Positions 6,477 to 12,684 of a stretch of 12,684 nucleotides of DNA are shown here, piece by piece (within the stretch, counting starts at the first letter, position 1; every line of letters begins with the position of its first letter). The position numbers were made by a program, and so were the translations under genes. The notes beneath the pieces are model-generated. The model was not told the origin of the DNA. It ran no database searches and worked only from the letters and a program-made list of their open reading frames with translations. The stretch lies in the NCBI GenBank assembly GCA_013138555.1, contig WTCN01000230.1, positions 1-12,684 of the forward strand, read 5' to 3'. This DNA comes from Methyloprofundus sp. Lineage in GTDB: Bacteria; Pseudomonadota; Gammaproteobacteria; Methylococcales; Methylomonadaceae.

Positions 6477-7468
6477 GTAAAGAGAAAAGGAATTCCTATA
6501 TTGTGAGTTTATTATTTGCAATGACGGTCTGGTGTAGCTGGTTGTTTTATACTTACCCTGATAGCTGGGCTGTCATACAGGATAACTGGCAAGTGACCGT
6601 CACGATGGTGTTTGGTTCTATTATAGCGGGTGCTACCAGTGAGGGAGGGGGTGCAATTGCCTTTCCTGTTTTTACCAAAGTATTACAGATTCCCCCGGCT
6701 GATGCGAAAGTTTTTTCCCTGGCGATACAAAGCGTGGGGATGGTCGCCGCTTCCATTGCCATAATAATGATGCGCGTTAAAGTATTATGGCGAGTGATAG
6801 CCTGGGTCAGCCTGGGAGGGCTAATAGGACTGGTGATAGGCTCTGTCTGGCTGTCTGCTTTATTGCCCCCCGGTATGATCAGAATGCTGTTTACCGTTAT
6901 GGCGGTCAGCCTGGCATTTACGCTTATTCGTTTAAGCAGCGGTTTTCGGCTTAATCATATGAAAATGCCAGAAATAAGCGTAAGGGAAATGGGTATTTTA
7001 TTAAGCGTTGGTGTGAGCGGTGGTATAGTGTCGGGTTTAGTAGGCAGCGGAATTGATATGCTTTGCTTTTCGGTACTGGTTTTATTGTTTCGTATCAGTG
7101 AAAGTATCGCAACGCCCACTTCGGTGATCTTAATGGCAGTGAATTCGGTTTTTGGTGTTTTATTGCAGATTTTTGTTTTTGCTGGAATCAATGAGCAAGT
7201 ACAGGCTTACTGGCTGGCTGCGATTCCTGTTGTTGTTATCGGCGCACCCTTAGGTGCATTTTTTTGTAATCGAATGCATTATCTGCATATTCGTTATCTG
7301 TTAATTGCTTTAATTAGTCTAGAGCTAGGGACTTCCTTATGGTTGTTAACGTTTGATGCATCACTTATTTTCTTTAGCTTGAGTATGTTAGTGCTGTTTT
7401 TGAGTATTATGATTTCGATGAGTAGAGCGCGACTTTATATCCGCTCCTCTGAACAGGAGTCTTTGTGA
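6470..7468 (+). CDS. TauE/SafE-family membrane permease
   Basis: A 332-residue polytopic inner-membrane protein with about eight or nine hydrophobic segments. It shows the two-repeat pattern of TauE/SafE permeases: SIIAGATSEGGGAIAFP (about 50-66) opens the first half, and GGIVSGLVGSGIDM opens the second. Members export or import small anions or organosulfur compounds such as sulfite and sulfoacetate; the substrate here is unknown. ATG 6470 is favoured. A TTG at 6458 would add four residues, with GGAG 15 nt away. The AAGGGA just before ATG is too close to serve as a normal ribosome site, so coupling to the mini-ORF at 6447 is possible. The gene overlaps the next by 4 nt (GTGA), tying it to the acyltransferase and glycosyltransferase. 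Such a permease is not a standard APE component. Confidence 0.82.
   Translation: MLSKEKRNSYIVSLLFAMTVWCSWLFYTYPDSWAVIQDNWQVTVTMVFGSIIAGATSEGGGAIAFPVFTKVLQIPPADAKVFSLAIQSVGMVAASIAIIMMRVKVLWRVIAWVSLGGLIGLVIGSVWLSALLPPGMIRMLFTVMAVSLAFTLIRLSSGFRLNHMKMPEISVREMGILLSVGVSGGIVSGLVGSGIDMLCFSVLVLLFRISESIATPTSVILMAVNSVFGVLLQIFVFAGINEQVQAYWLAAIPVVVIGAPLGAFFCNRMHYLHIRYLLIALISLELGTSLWLLTFDASLIFFSLSMLVLFLSIMISMSRARLYIRSSEQESL
7455..7459 (+). promoter_or_regulatory. Ribosome binding site of the PlsC-like gene
   Basis: A consensus AGGAG lies 5 nt before GTG 7465, inside the end of the permease gene. It decides the GTG start and supports the 4-nt GTGA overlap. Confidence 0.75.
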
Positions 7469-8247
7469 TTAAATATTGTTGCGAGTGGTTGCTTTACTCT
7501 TTGCTACTTGTCTATTGGGCCGTGACGTCGGTAAGCATTTCTCTGATAGGGACTCTGTTGTACTTGGTATTACCACGTAAATATGCCCCTGTTTGCGGGC
7601 GATTTATATTACAAAAAGATTTCCAGTTGTTTGTTTTTTTATTAAAAATTACCGGCTTGCTCATTTTAGAGGATGAAGAGTTAAAAACACTGGCCAATAA
7701 GCAAGGAGCGATGATTGTTGCACCCAATCATATTGCTATATGGGATGTGGTTTTTATCGTGGCACAGGTGCCTGAGCTTATTTGTATTATGAAAGAGAGT
7801 ATCTTGAGAAACCCATTATTGGGTGGAGGAGCATCGCGTCTTGCTGGTTACCTCCCTGTTAGCTCAATTACTCAAATGTTAAAATTAGCCAAATCCCGCT
7901 TAAAGAGTAATAAGCAGTTGTTAATGTTTCCCGAGGGAACGCGGACTAAAACGAATGAACAGTGGTTGAACCCCTTAAAAGGTGGAGTCACTCTATTAGC
8001 CAGACAGGCGGCTGTGCCTATCGTACCTGTATTTATCCGCAGTAATACCCGGTTTTTTGAAAAAGGCTGGCCTTTATACCGGAAACCTGAATTTCCGTTA
8101 AAAATCAATATTAGTGTGGGTGAGCCTGTCCTAGCTGCCGAAGGTGAGTCGGTACAGGCATTCGCCCAGCGCCTGGAAAAAATATTTATTGATGAGTTAT
8201 CCAGCCCTCATCCCCTGCGTAGAGTACAAAAAACAAATGATGAGTGA
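7465..8247 (+). CDS. PlsC-type 1-acylglycerol-3-phosphate acyltransferase family protein (ApeD-like)
   Basis: A 260-residue membrane-associated acyltransferase that moves an acyl group from ACP or CoA to a lysolipid-type acceptor. A strongly hydrophobic N-terminal segment (about 8-37) anchors it. NHIAIWD (88-94) is the HX4D catalytic motif, with H89 and D94. FPEGTRT (155-161) is the acceptor-phosphate motif, and IVPVFI near 180-190 matches motif IV. The start is GTG 7465 with a consensus AGGAG. The gene overlaps the glycosyltransferase by 8 nt. APE loci carry a PlsC-type acyltransferase in addition to the LpxL-type one, which supports a role in anchoring the pigment to a lipid. A housekeeping PlsC is possible on sequence alone but unlikely in this operon. 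Confidence 0.87.
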   Translation: MIKYCCEWLLYSLLLVYWAVTSVSISLIGTLLYLVLPRKYAPVCGRFILQKDFQLFVFLLKITGLLILEDEELKTLANKQGAMIVAPNHIAIWDVVFIVAQVPELICIMKESILRNPLLGGGASRLAGYLPVSSITQMLKLAKSRLKSNKQLLMFPEGTRTKTNEQWLNPLKGGVTLLARQAAVPIVPVFIRSNTRFFEKGWPLYRKPEFPLKINISVGEPVLAAEGESVQAFAQRLEKIFIDELSSPHPLRRVQKTNDE

Positions 8248-9004
8248 TAAGAGCCCGTTATCCAGCAGCCATCTGGTGTTAATCCCTAGTTATAATACCG
8301 GAAAGTTATTAAAAGATACCGTTGCAGAAGCATTGCAACAGTGGTCACCCGTCTGGGTGGTCATCGATGGCAGTGATGATGGTAGTGAGCATTTATTAAA
8401 ACCATTACAAGAACACTATGCAGATGCTTTAGTTGTTATCGTACTTGCAGAAAATAAGGGCAAAGGAGCCGCAGTTCTGGCAGGCATTACCCAGGCCAGT
8501 GAGGCAGGCTATACACATGTATTGACGATGGATGCAGATTATCAGCATCCTGCCAGCTTTATCAAAAAATTTATGCAGACTTCTATGGATAGGTCTGAGG
8601 CAATGGTTTTAGGTGAGCCGCAGTTTGATGATTCTGCGCCTGCTCTGCGTGTGCAAGGGCGGCGTATTTCAAATGCCTGGGCAAATCTGGAAACGATGGG
8701 CTGGGGCATACATGATTCCCTATTCGGGATGCGCGTCTACCCTATTGCAGACTTAATGGCAGTGATGCACTCAACACGCTGGGCAAGACGTTTTGACTTC
8801 GAGCCGGAAGTAGCGGTACGTATGGCCTGGCGGTGTATTCCTGCGCTTAATATTGCTACGCCGGTACGTTATATTTCTAAACAGGAGGGCGGTGTCAGCC
8901 ATTTCAAATATGTGCGGGATAATGTATTGTTGACAGGGATGCATCTCCGCTTGTTTTTAGGTTTTTTGTTACGTTTTCCAACATTAAGGTTACGCAAAAG
9001 ATAG
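8240..9004 (+). CDS. Family 2 glycosyltransferase, dolichyl-phosphate-mannose-synthase-like (ApeJ N-terminal-type)
   Basis: A 254-residue GT2 enzyme with a GT-A fold. LVLIPSYNTG (12-21) opens the nucleotide-binding fold, DGSDDGS (43-49) is the sugar-nucleotide loop, and MDADYQHP (97-104) holds the metal-binding DxD (D98, D100). The C-terminal GGVSHFKYVRDNVLL pattern is typical of APE-locus glycosyltransferases. A short hydrophobic stretch and basic tail at the C-terminus suggest membrane contact. ATG 8240 is chosen (8237 is equally possible) because it overlaps the PlsC-like stop; a GTG at 8144 would lie deep inside that gene and add unrelated residues. Predicted role: glycosylation of the polyene or its lipid anchor, with the LpxL-like enzyme (3747-4664) as probable partner. 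It is last in the operon, followed by strong hairpins. Confidence 0.87.
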   Translation: MSDKSPLSSSHLVLIPSYNTGKLLKDTVAEALQQWSPVWVVIDGSDDGSEHLLKPLQEHYADALVVIVLAENKGKGAAVLAGITQASEAGYTHVLTMDADYQHPASFIKKFMQTSMDRSEAMVLGEPQFDDSAPALRVQGRRISNAWANLETMGWGIHDSLFGMRVYPIADLMAVMHSTRWARRFDFEPEVAVRMAWRCIPALNIATPVRYISKQEGGVSHFKYVRDNVLLTGMHLRLFLGFLLRFPTLRLRKR

Positions 9005-9005
9005 G

Positions 9006-9108
9006 CTATAGTTTCTCAGTTAAATAAATTCCATTTGTATAACGGATAACATCCCTTTGAGGGATGGTATCCGTGAAGTTATTTTTCTGAGAATCTATAG
9101 AAATGGAA
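9006..9108 (+). repeat. Nested and crossing inverted repeats after the glycosyltransferase
   Basis: Outer arms CTATAGTTTCTCAG (9006-9019) and CTGAGAATCTATAG (9087-9100) are inverted with one mismatch in 14. They enclose a strong hairpin (9042-9074). A second pair, TTCCATTT (9029-9036) and AAATGGAA (9101-9108), is perfect but crosses the outer arms, so both can form only as a pseudoknot or as alternatives. The structure begins one base after the TAG stop. It may be a complex 3' end, a regulatory RNA or a small fold-back element. Confidence 0.6.
9042..9086 (+). terminator. Intrinsic terminator of the rightward operon
   Basis: Stem ACGGATA-A-CATCCC (9042-9055) pairs with GGGATG-G-TATCCGT (9061-9074), 13 pairs with one A-G mismatch and a TTTGA loop. 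TTTTT follows at 9082-9086, about 7 nt after the stem. The hairpin is strong, but the T-run is slightly distant, so termination may be partial. Confidence 0.6.
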
Positions 9109-9149
9109 AATAAATGTCATTCAGAAGTAAAGTAGATTAAAATTGCCTT

Positions 9150-9188
9150 ACATCTAATAAGTTATTAGATGTCCTTTTTCATTTTTTT
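9150..9188 (+). terminator. Terminator or attenuator hairpin immediately before the CheB/CheR gene
   Basis: ACATCTAAT (9150-9158) pairs perfectly with ATTAGATGT (9164-9172), loop AAGTT, followed by a T-rich tract from 9175 to 9188. It has the form of a rho-independent terminator and ends only 11 nt before the ATG at 9200. It would block read-through from the glycosyltransferase operon or attenuate the downstream gene. Confidence 0.7.
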
Positions 9189-9199
9189 CATTCGCTAAT

Positions 9200-12100
9200 A
9201 TGAATAACAAGCAAGAATTATTTGTTGCAGGAATAGGCACTTCTGCCGGTGGACTAGAACCATTGCGCTCCTTCGTTAAAAAATTGCAGCCTACTGGTAA
9301 TATGGCTTACATTATTGCCCAGCATACGGCTCAAGAGCCGTTTGCTACTCTGGATTCATTGCTAGAGCGTGATACCCGATTGAAAGTTGTCAACGCTGAA
9401 AACCAGATGCAACTGCTTGCTGATACCCTGTATATTCTCCCTTACATAAAGGGTATTCATATTAAAGACGGTAAGATAAAGCTGTCTAAAGCAGATACCA
9501 CAACCCAGCCCCCCAGGCCTTCCATAGATCAGTTATTTACCTGTCTTGCTGGTGCCTACGGTGACCATGCTATCGGGATTATTTTTTCAGGCTCTGGGGC
9601 AGATGGTGCACGAGGGTGTGAAGAGATAAAATCCGCCGGTGGGCTAACCATCGCGCAGTCTCCGTCTTCTGCGAAATTCGACAGTATGCCTAAAATGGCT
9701 ATCCATTTAGCCAGTGTTGATTTAGTACTGACAGCGGAACAAACCGCTGACAAACTGATGTTGCTTGCCAACAACCCGGAACTTTTAAGTTCTGAGAGAG
9801 ATCTTGATTTACCCCCAGAAACCAGTAATGAAATTATTGAGAAAATACTTAAAAAAACGGGTATTGATTTTGTAAATTATAAAACGACCACTATCAATCG
9901 CCAGATAAACCGGCGTATGGCTTTATTACATATCAGTGATATTAAAGAATACGGGAAATATTTTAATGATAACCCTGATGAAACCACTCTGCTAGCCAAT
10001 AATTTTTTGGTCTGTGTGACATCATTCTTTCGCGATGACGAAAGCTATCAGTCATTAAAGCGGGCGTTACACGAAATCATCAAATCTAAAAAGATAGGTG
10101 ATGAGATTCGTATCTGGATACCTGCCTGTGCAACTGGGGAAGAGGCCTATTCAATTGGCATATTACTGGCCGAGGAACTGGGGCCTAAATTAGCCAGTTT
10201 TAGAGTGCAAATATTTGCCACCGATATTAATCCGCATACTGTGCAGTTCGCCCGAAAAGCCAGTTATACCGAGACATCGCTTAGCAAAATGCCGCAGCAT
10301 CTAAGGGACAAGTATTTTACTCGTCAGCAGCAAGGTTATACGGCTAATCAGGTTCTGTCTGAGATGATGATTTTTTCACAGCATAATGTCTTACAAGACC
10401 CGCCTTTTATTAGAGTGGACCTTGTGAGTTGCCGGAATTTGTTGATTTATTTAACTCAGGAATCCCAGCAACGCCTATTGAAAATTTTTCACTATACCCT
10501 GATTACGAATGGGTTGTTGTTTTTAGGACACTCCGAAACAGTGGGTAACCTGAGTAATGCTTTTGCTGAATACGATAAGAAGCATAAGCTGTACATAAAG
10601 CAAAATTCCCATTTCTTCCATCCCATATTAAATAAGGGAATTACACCGCCGCTGACAATTGTCCATAATCCACGCCGGTTAGTGACAAATGAGATGGAAT
10701 ACCGTCGCCTGGGTGAACAAAAGATAGTCGAACTGTATGCCAAACCTGCTATTCTGGCAACACAGCAAGGAGAGATTCTAGAGTTCTATAATGATTGTGC
10801 CCCTTTTATTCAAGTGAAGCCTGGCAGCGCTGATTTTAATCTTTTTTCAATTCTTGATCCTTTATTTAGAACTGAAATCAAGGCATTACTTTACCAGGCC
10901 AGACATGCCAAGAATGGTGTGATGAGTCAGCCAATTCCATTATTTATTGAAGAGCGTCAGCAGCTATTTCGTTTACATTTTAATTTGCTTGATAGCCCAC
11001 TGGACGAGGAACAATTAATCCTTATCAGCTTTGATAACGCAGTTAATACTGATGCTGTTAAAGCGACTGATTTGCAGCCAGACTCTGAATTGGTCACTGG
11101 CCTGAAGCATGAATTGAATATTAGACGGGAAACCTTACATACCGTCACAGAAGCACTGGAAACCTCTATTCTGGAATTGCAATCCTTGAACGAGGAAGCG
11201 CAGGTTTCCAACGAGGAGCTACAGTCTACCAATGAAGAGCTGGAGACATCTAATGAGGAGCTGCAGTCAACGAATGAGGAGTTAAGTGTTCTTAATGATG
11301 CATTGGCAGAGAAAAGCGAAGAGTTAGAGGATATAAATGATGATTTTGAAAATGTGCTTAATAGCATTCAGAATGCAGTTTTAGTTATTGATGAGAAGCT
11401 GATAATTCATCAATTTAATGAAACCAGCAGACATTTCTTTAATTTTGAGAGGGTAGGTAATCAATTACCTAACCTGAGTTCCATTGAGGCTTTTTTTCAT
11501 GCAGAAACTTTGATAGGGAAAGTCAGACAGGTCATCAAGACAGGCGTTGTTTTTCAGGATACGCTGGTTAAGCAGAGCCAGTACTATGAATTGTTGATTT
11601 ACCCCTATTTAAATAAAAGAGGTAAAAACAAATCCAGAGCAGTCATTACCATCAAAGATATTACGGATAGACATAAAGCAGAACAGAAGATTCATACGGC
11701 GGCGCAGGTATTTGATGCGGCCTCTGAAGGTATTATGATTACTGACAAGGAACAGCGGATGGTTTCTGTTAACCCCGCCTTTACTCTGATTACCGGTTAT
11801 GAATATAACGAAGTCATAGGTAAAAGTCCGAGGCTTTTGTCATCAGGTCGACAAGGAAATGCATTTTACCTACAGATGTGGGATAGCATTAACACGACAG
11901 GCAAATGGCAGGGAAAAATCTGGAACCAGAATAAAAAGGGAGATATTTATCCTGAATGGCTTTCAATCAGTTCATTAGCAGATAAAGAAGGCAAGCCTAA
12001 TGGGTATATAGGTATTTTTTCTGATATTACTAGTCTGGTTAAAGCAGAGCAGATGATTCTGCAGCAGGCAAATTTTGATGCATTGACTCAGTTACCCAAT

Positions 12101-12684
12101 AGAAATCTGTTTTTTGATCGCTTGCAACAAGCGATGCTTCAAGCGAAGCGTCAGAATAGTCAGCTTGGTATTATGTTTATTGACCTGGATGGCTTTAAAG
12201 TGATTAATGACTCGCTAGGTCATTCTCAAGGCGATATTATTCTGCAGCAAATTGCCGAACGTATGCGCCAGGTTTCCAGAGAGTCAGATATTTTTGCGCG
12301 TTTTGGGGGTGATGAATTTACCTGTCTGATTAACAATATAAAATCTGCATCAGATATCATCCCCTTTGTAGAAAAACTTCTACAAGCGATTGATACACCC
12401 GTGACAGTGAAAGGGATTACATTGCATATTACTGCCAGTATTGGTATTTCCATTTACCCGGATAATGGTGATGATGCGGAAACTTTAATAAAGCATGCGG
12501 ATAATGCCATGTATAAGGCAAAAGATGATGGGCGTAATACTTATCAGTTTTTTACCTCACAGATGCATGAACAAGTGCTGAACCATTATCGTATGGGGAA
12601 TGACCTGAAATTTGCGATAAAACATAATACCTTCCAGATCTATTATCAACCTGTTGTGGAGTTAAAAACGCTGCGGATTGTAGG
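9200..12684 (+). CDS. CheB-CheR-PAS-PAS-GGDEF-EAL fusion signalling protein (cut by the window edge)
   Basis: An open frame of 1161 codons without a stop. The CheB methylesterase domain (about 1-190) lacks a receiver domain but keeps the triad: S15 in GTSAGG, H42 in AQHT, D135 in SGSGADG. The CheR methyltransferase follows (about 205-470), with the SAM motif PACATGEEAYS near 307-317 and CRNLLIYL near 411-418. A coiled coil (about 630-717) has NEEL heptads. Two PAS domains (about 715-825 and 830-950) lead to GGDEF (about 955-1117), with intact GGDEF and an I-site RESD five residues before it, so an active, feedback-inhibited diguanylate cyclase is likely. EAL begins with FQIYYQPVVEL at the edge; its catalytic residues are outside. 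It would link methylation-type sensing to c-di-GMP. ATG 9200 is the only good start, and it has no Shine-Dalgarno. Confidence 0.9.
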   Translation, partial: MNNKQELFVAGIGTSAGGLEPLRSFVKKLQPTGNMAYIIAQHTAQEPFATLDSLLERDTRLKVVNAENQMQLLADTLYILPYIKGIHIKDGKIKLSKADTTTQPPRPSIDQLFTCLAGAYGDHAIGIIFSGSGADGARGCEEIKSAGGLTIAQSPSSAKFDSMPKMAIHLASVDLVLTAEQTADKLMLLANNPELLSSERDLDLPPETSNEIIEKILKKTGIDFVNYKTTTINRQINRRMALLHISDIKEYGKYFNDNPDETTLLANNFLVCVTSFFRDDESYQSLKRALHEIIKSKKIGDEIRIWIPACATGEEAYSIGILLAEELGPKLASFRVQIFATDINPHTVQFARKASYTETSLSKMPQHLRDKYFTRQQQGYTANQVLSEMMIFSQHNVLQDPPFIRVDLVSCRNLLIYLTQESQQRLLKIFHYTLITNGLLFLGHSETVGNLSNAFAEYDKKHKLYIKQNSHFFHPILNKGITPPLTIVHNPRRLVTNEMEYRRLGEQKIVELYAKPAILATQQGEILEFYNDCAPFIQVKPGSADFNLFSILDPLFRTEIKALLYQARHAKNGVMSQPIPLFIEERQQLFRLHFNLLDSPLDEEQLILISFDNAVNTDAVKATDLQPDSELVTGLKHELNIRRETLHTVTEALETSILELQSLNEEAQVSNEELQSTNEELETSNEELQSTNEELSVLNDALAEKSEELEDINDDFENVLNSIQNAVLVIDEKLIIHQFNETSRHFFNFERVGNQLPNLSSIEAFFHAETLIGKVRQVIKTGVVFQDTLVKQSQYYELLIYPYLNKRGKNKSRAVITIKDITDRHKAEQKIHTAAQVFDAASEGIMITDKEQRMVSVNPAFTLITGYEYNEVIGKSPRLLSSGRQGNAFYLQMWDSINTTGKWQGKIWNQNKKGDIYPEWLSISSLADKEGKPNGYIGIFSDITSLVKAEQMILQQANFDALTQLPNRNLFFDRLQQAMLQAKRQNSQLGIMFIDLDGFKVINDSLGHSQGDIILQQIAERMRQVSRESDIFARFGGDEFTCLINNIKSASDIIPFVEKLLQAIDTPVTVKGITLHITASIGISIYPDNGDDAETLIKHADNAMYKAKDDGRNTYQFFTSQMHEQVLNHYRMGNDLKFAIKHNTFQIYYQPVVELKTLRIV
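11189..11293 (+). repeat. Five 21-nt repeats encoding coiled-coil heptads
   Basis: Five consecutive 7-residue units start with AAC or AAT at 11189, 11210, 11231, 11252 and 11273. They read NEEAQVS, NEELQST, NEELETS, NEELQST and NEELSVL. The last four are closely similar in DNA as well. Heptads of this kind are characteristic of the linker after CheR in CheB-CheR fusions. Confidence 0.85.

Noticed and set aside
8144..8239. GTG start at 8144 for the glycosyltransferase
   Set aside because: It lies well inside the PlsC-like gene and gives a 32-residue extension unlike GT2 proteins; ATG 8240 overlaps the stop codon neatly.
9200..9202. TAATAT across the ATG as a -10 box
   Set aside because: Transcription would start downstream of the only plausible start codon.
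10957..11367. Minus-strand 136-codon serine-rich ORF
   Set aside because: It is antisense to the heptad repeats of the CheB/CheR fusion; the Ser richness simply mirrors the GAG-rich codons on the plus strand.

Overview
The window looks like a chromosomal stretch of a gammaproteobacterium of moderate to low GC. The evidence is the gammaproteobacterial-type aryl-polyene (APE) gene set, the E. coli-like HsdR N-terminus, and a fold-back repeat built on the GTTGGG/CCCAAC theme that is common in genomes such as Methylococcales and Thiotrichales. The genus cannot be fixed from sequence alone.

Layout, left to right. (1) Positions 1-881, minus strand: the N-terminal third of a type I restriction subunit, HsdR, running off the left edge. 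(2) 882-1303: no gene. It holds a candidate hsdR promoter, a ~184-bp miniature inverted-repeat element with a possible 6-bp target duplication, and a small hairpin at the operon end. (3) 1304-6301, minus strand: a tightly packed six-gene operon, transcribed as AMP-ligase, small hotdog dehydratase (ApeI type), LpxL-like acyltransferase, second dehydratase (ApeP type), ketoreductase (FabG/ApeQ type) and halogenase-like flavoprotein. All junctions are overlaps or gaps of 1-2 nt. (4) 6302-6446: a divergent promoter region. (5) 6447-9004, plus strand: a three-gene operon of TauE/SafE-type permease, PlsC-type acyltransferase (ApeD-like) and DPM-like family 2 glycosyltransferase. (6) 9005-9199: a dense set of RNA-hairpin-forming sequences, including two terminator-like structures. 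(7) 9200 to the right edge, plus strand: a very large CheB-CheR-coiled coil-PAS-PAS-GGDEF-EAL protein, cut inside EAL.

How it fits together. The divergent operons resemble an APE-type pigment pathway. An aryl (or acyl) starter would be activated by the ligase, beta-keto intermediates reduced and dehydrated by the ketoreductase and two dehydratases, and the product attached to a membrane lipid by acyltransferases and a glycosyltransferase. The flavoprotein may halogenate or oxidise the aryl head. The striking point is what is absent: no ketosynthase, acyl carrier protein, MMPL exporter or LolA-like carrier lies between the two clear borders. Chain extension must be encoded elsewhere, or the locus does something different from canonical APE synthesis. 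The right-hand signalling gene seems to be a separate unit.
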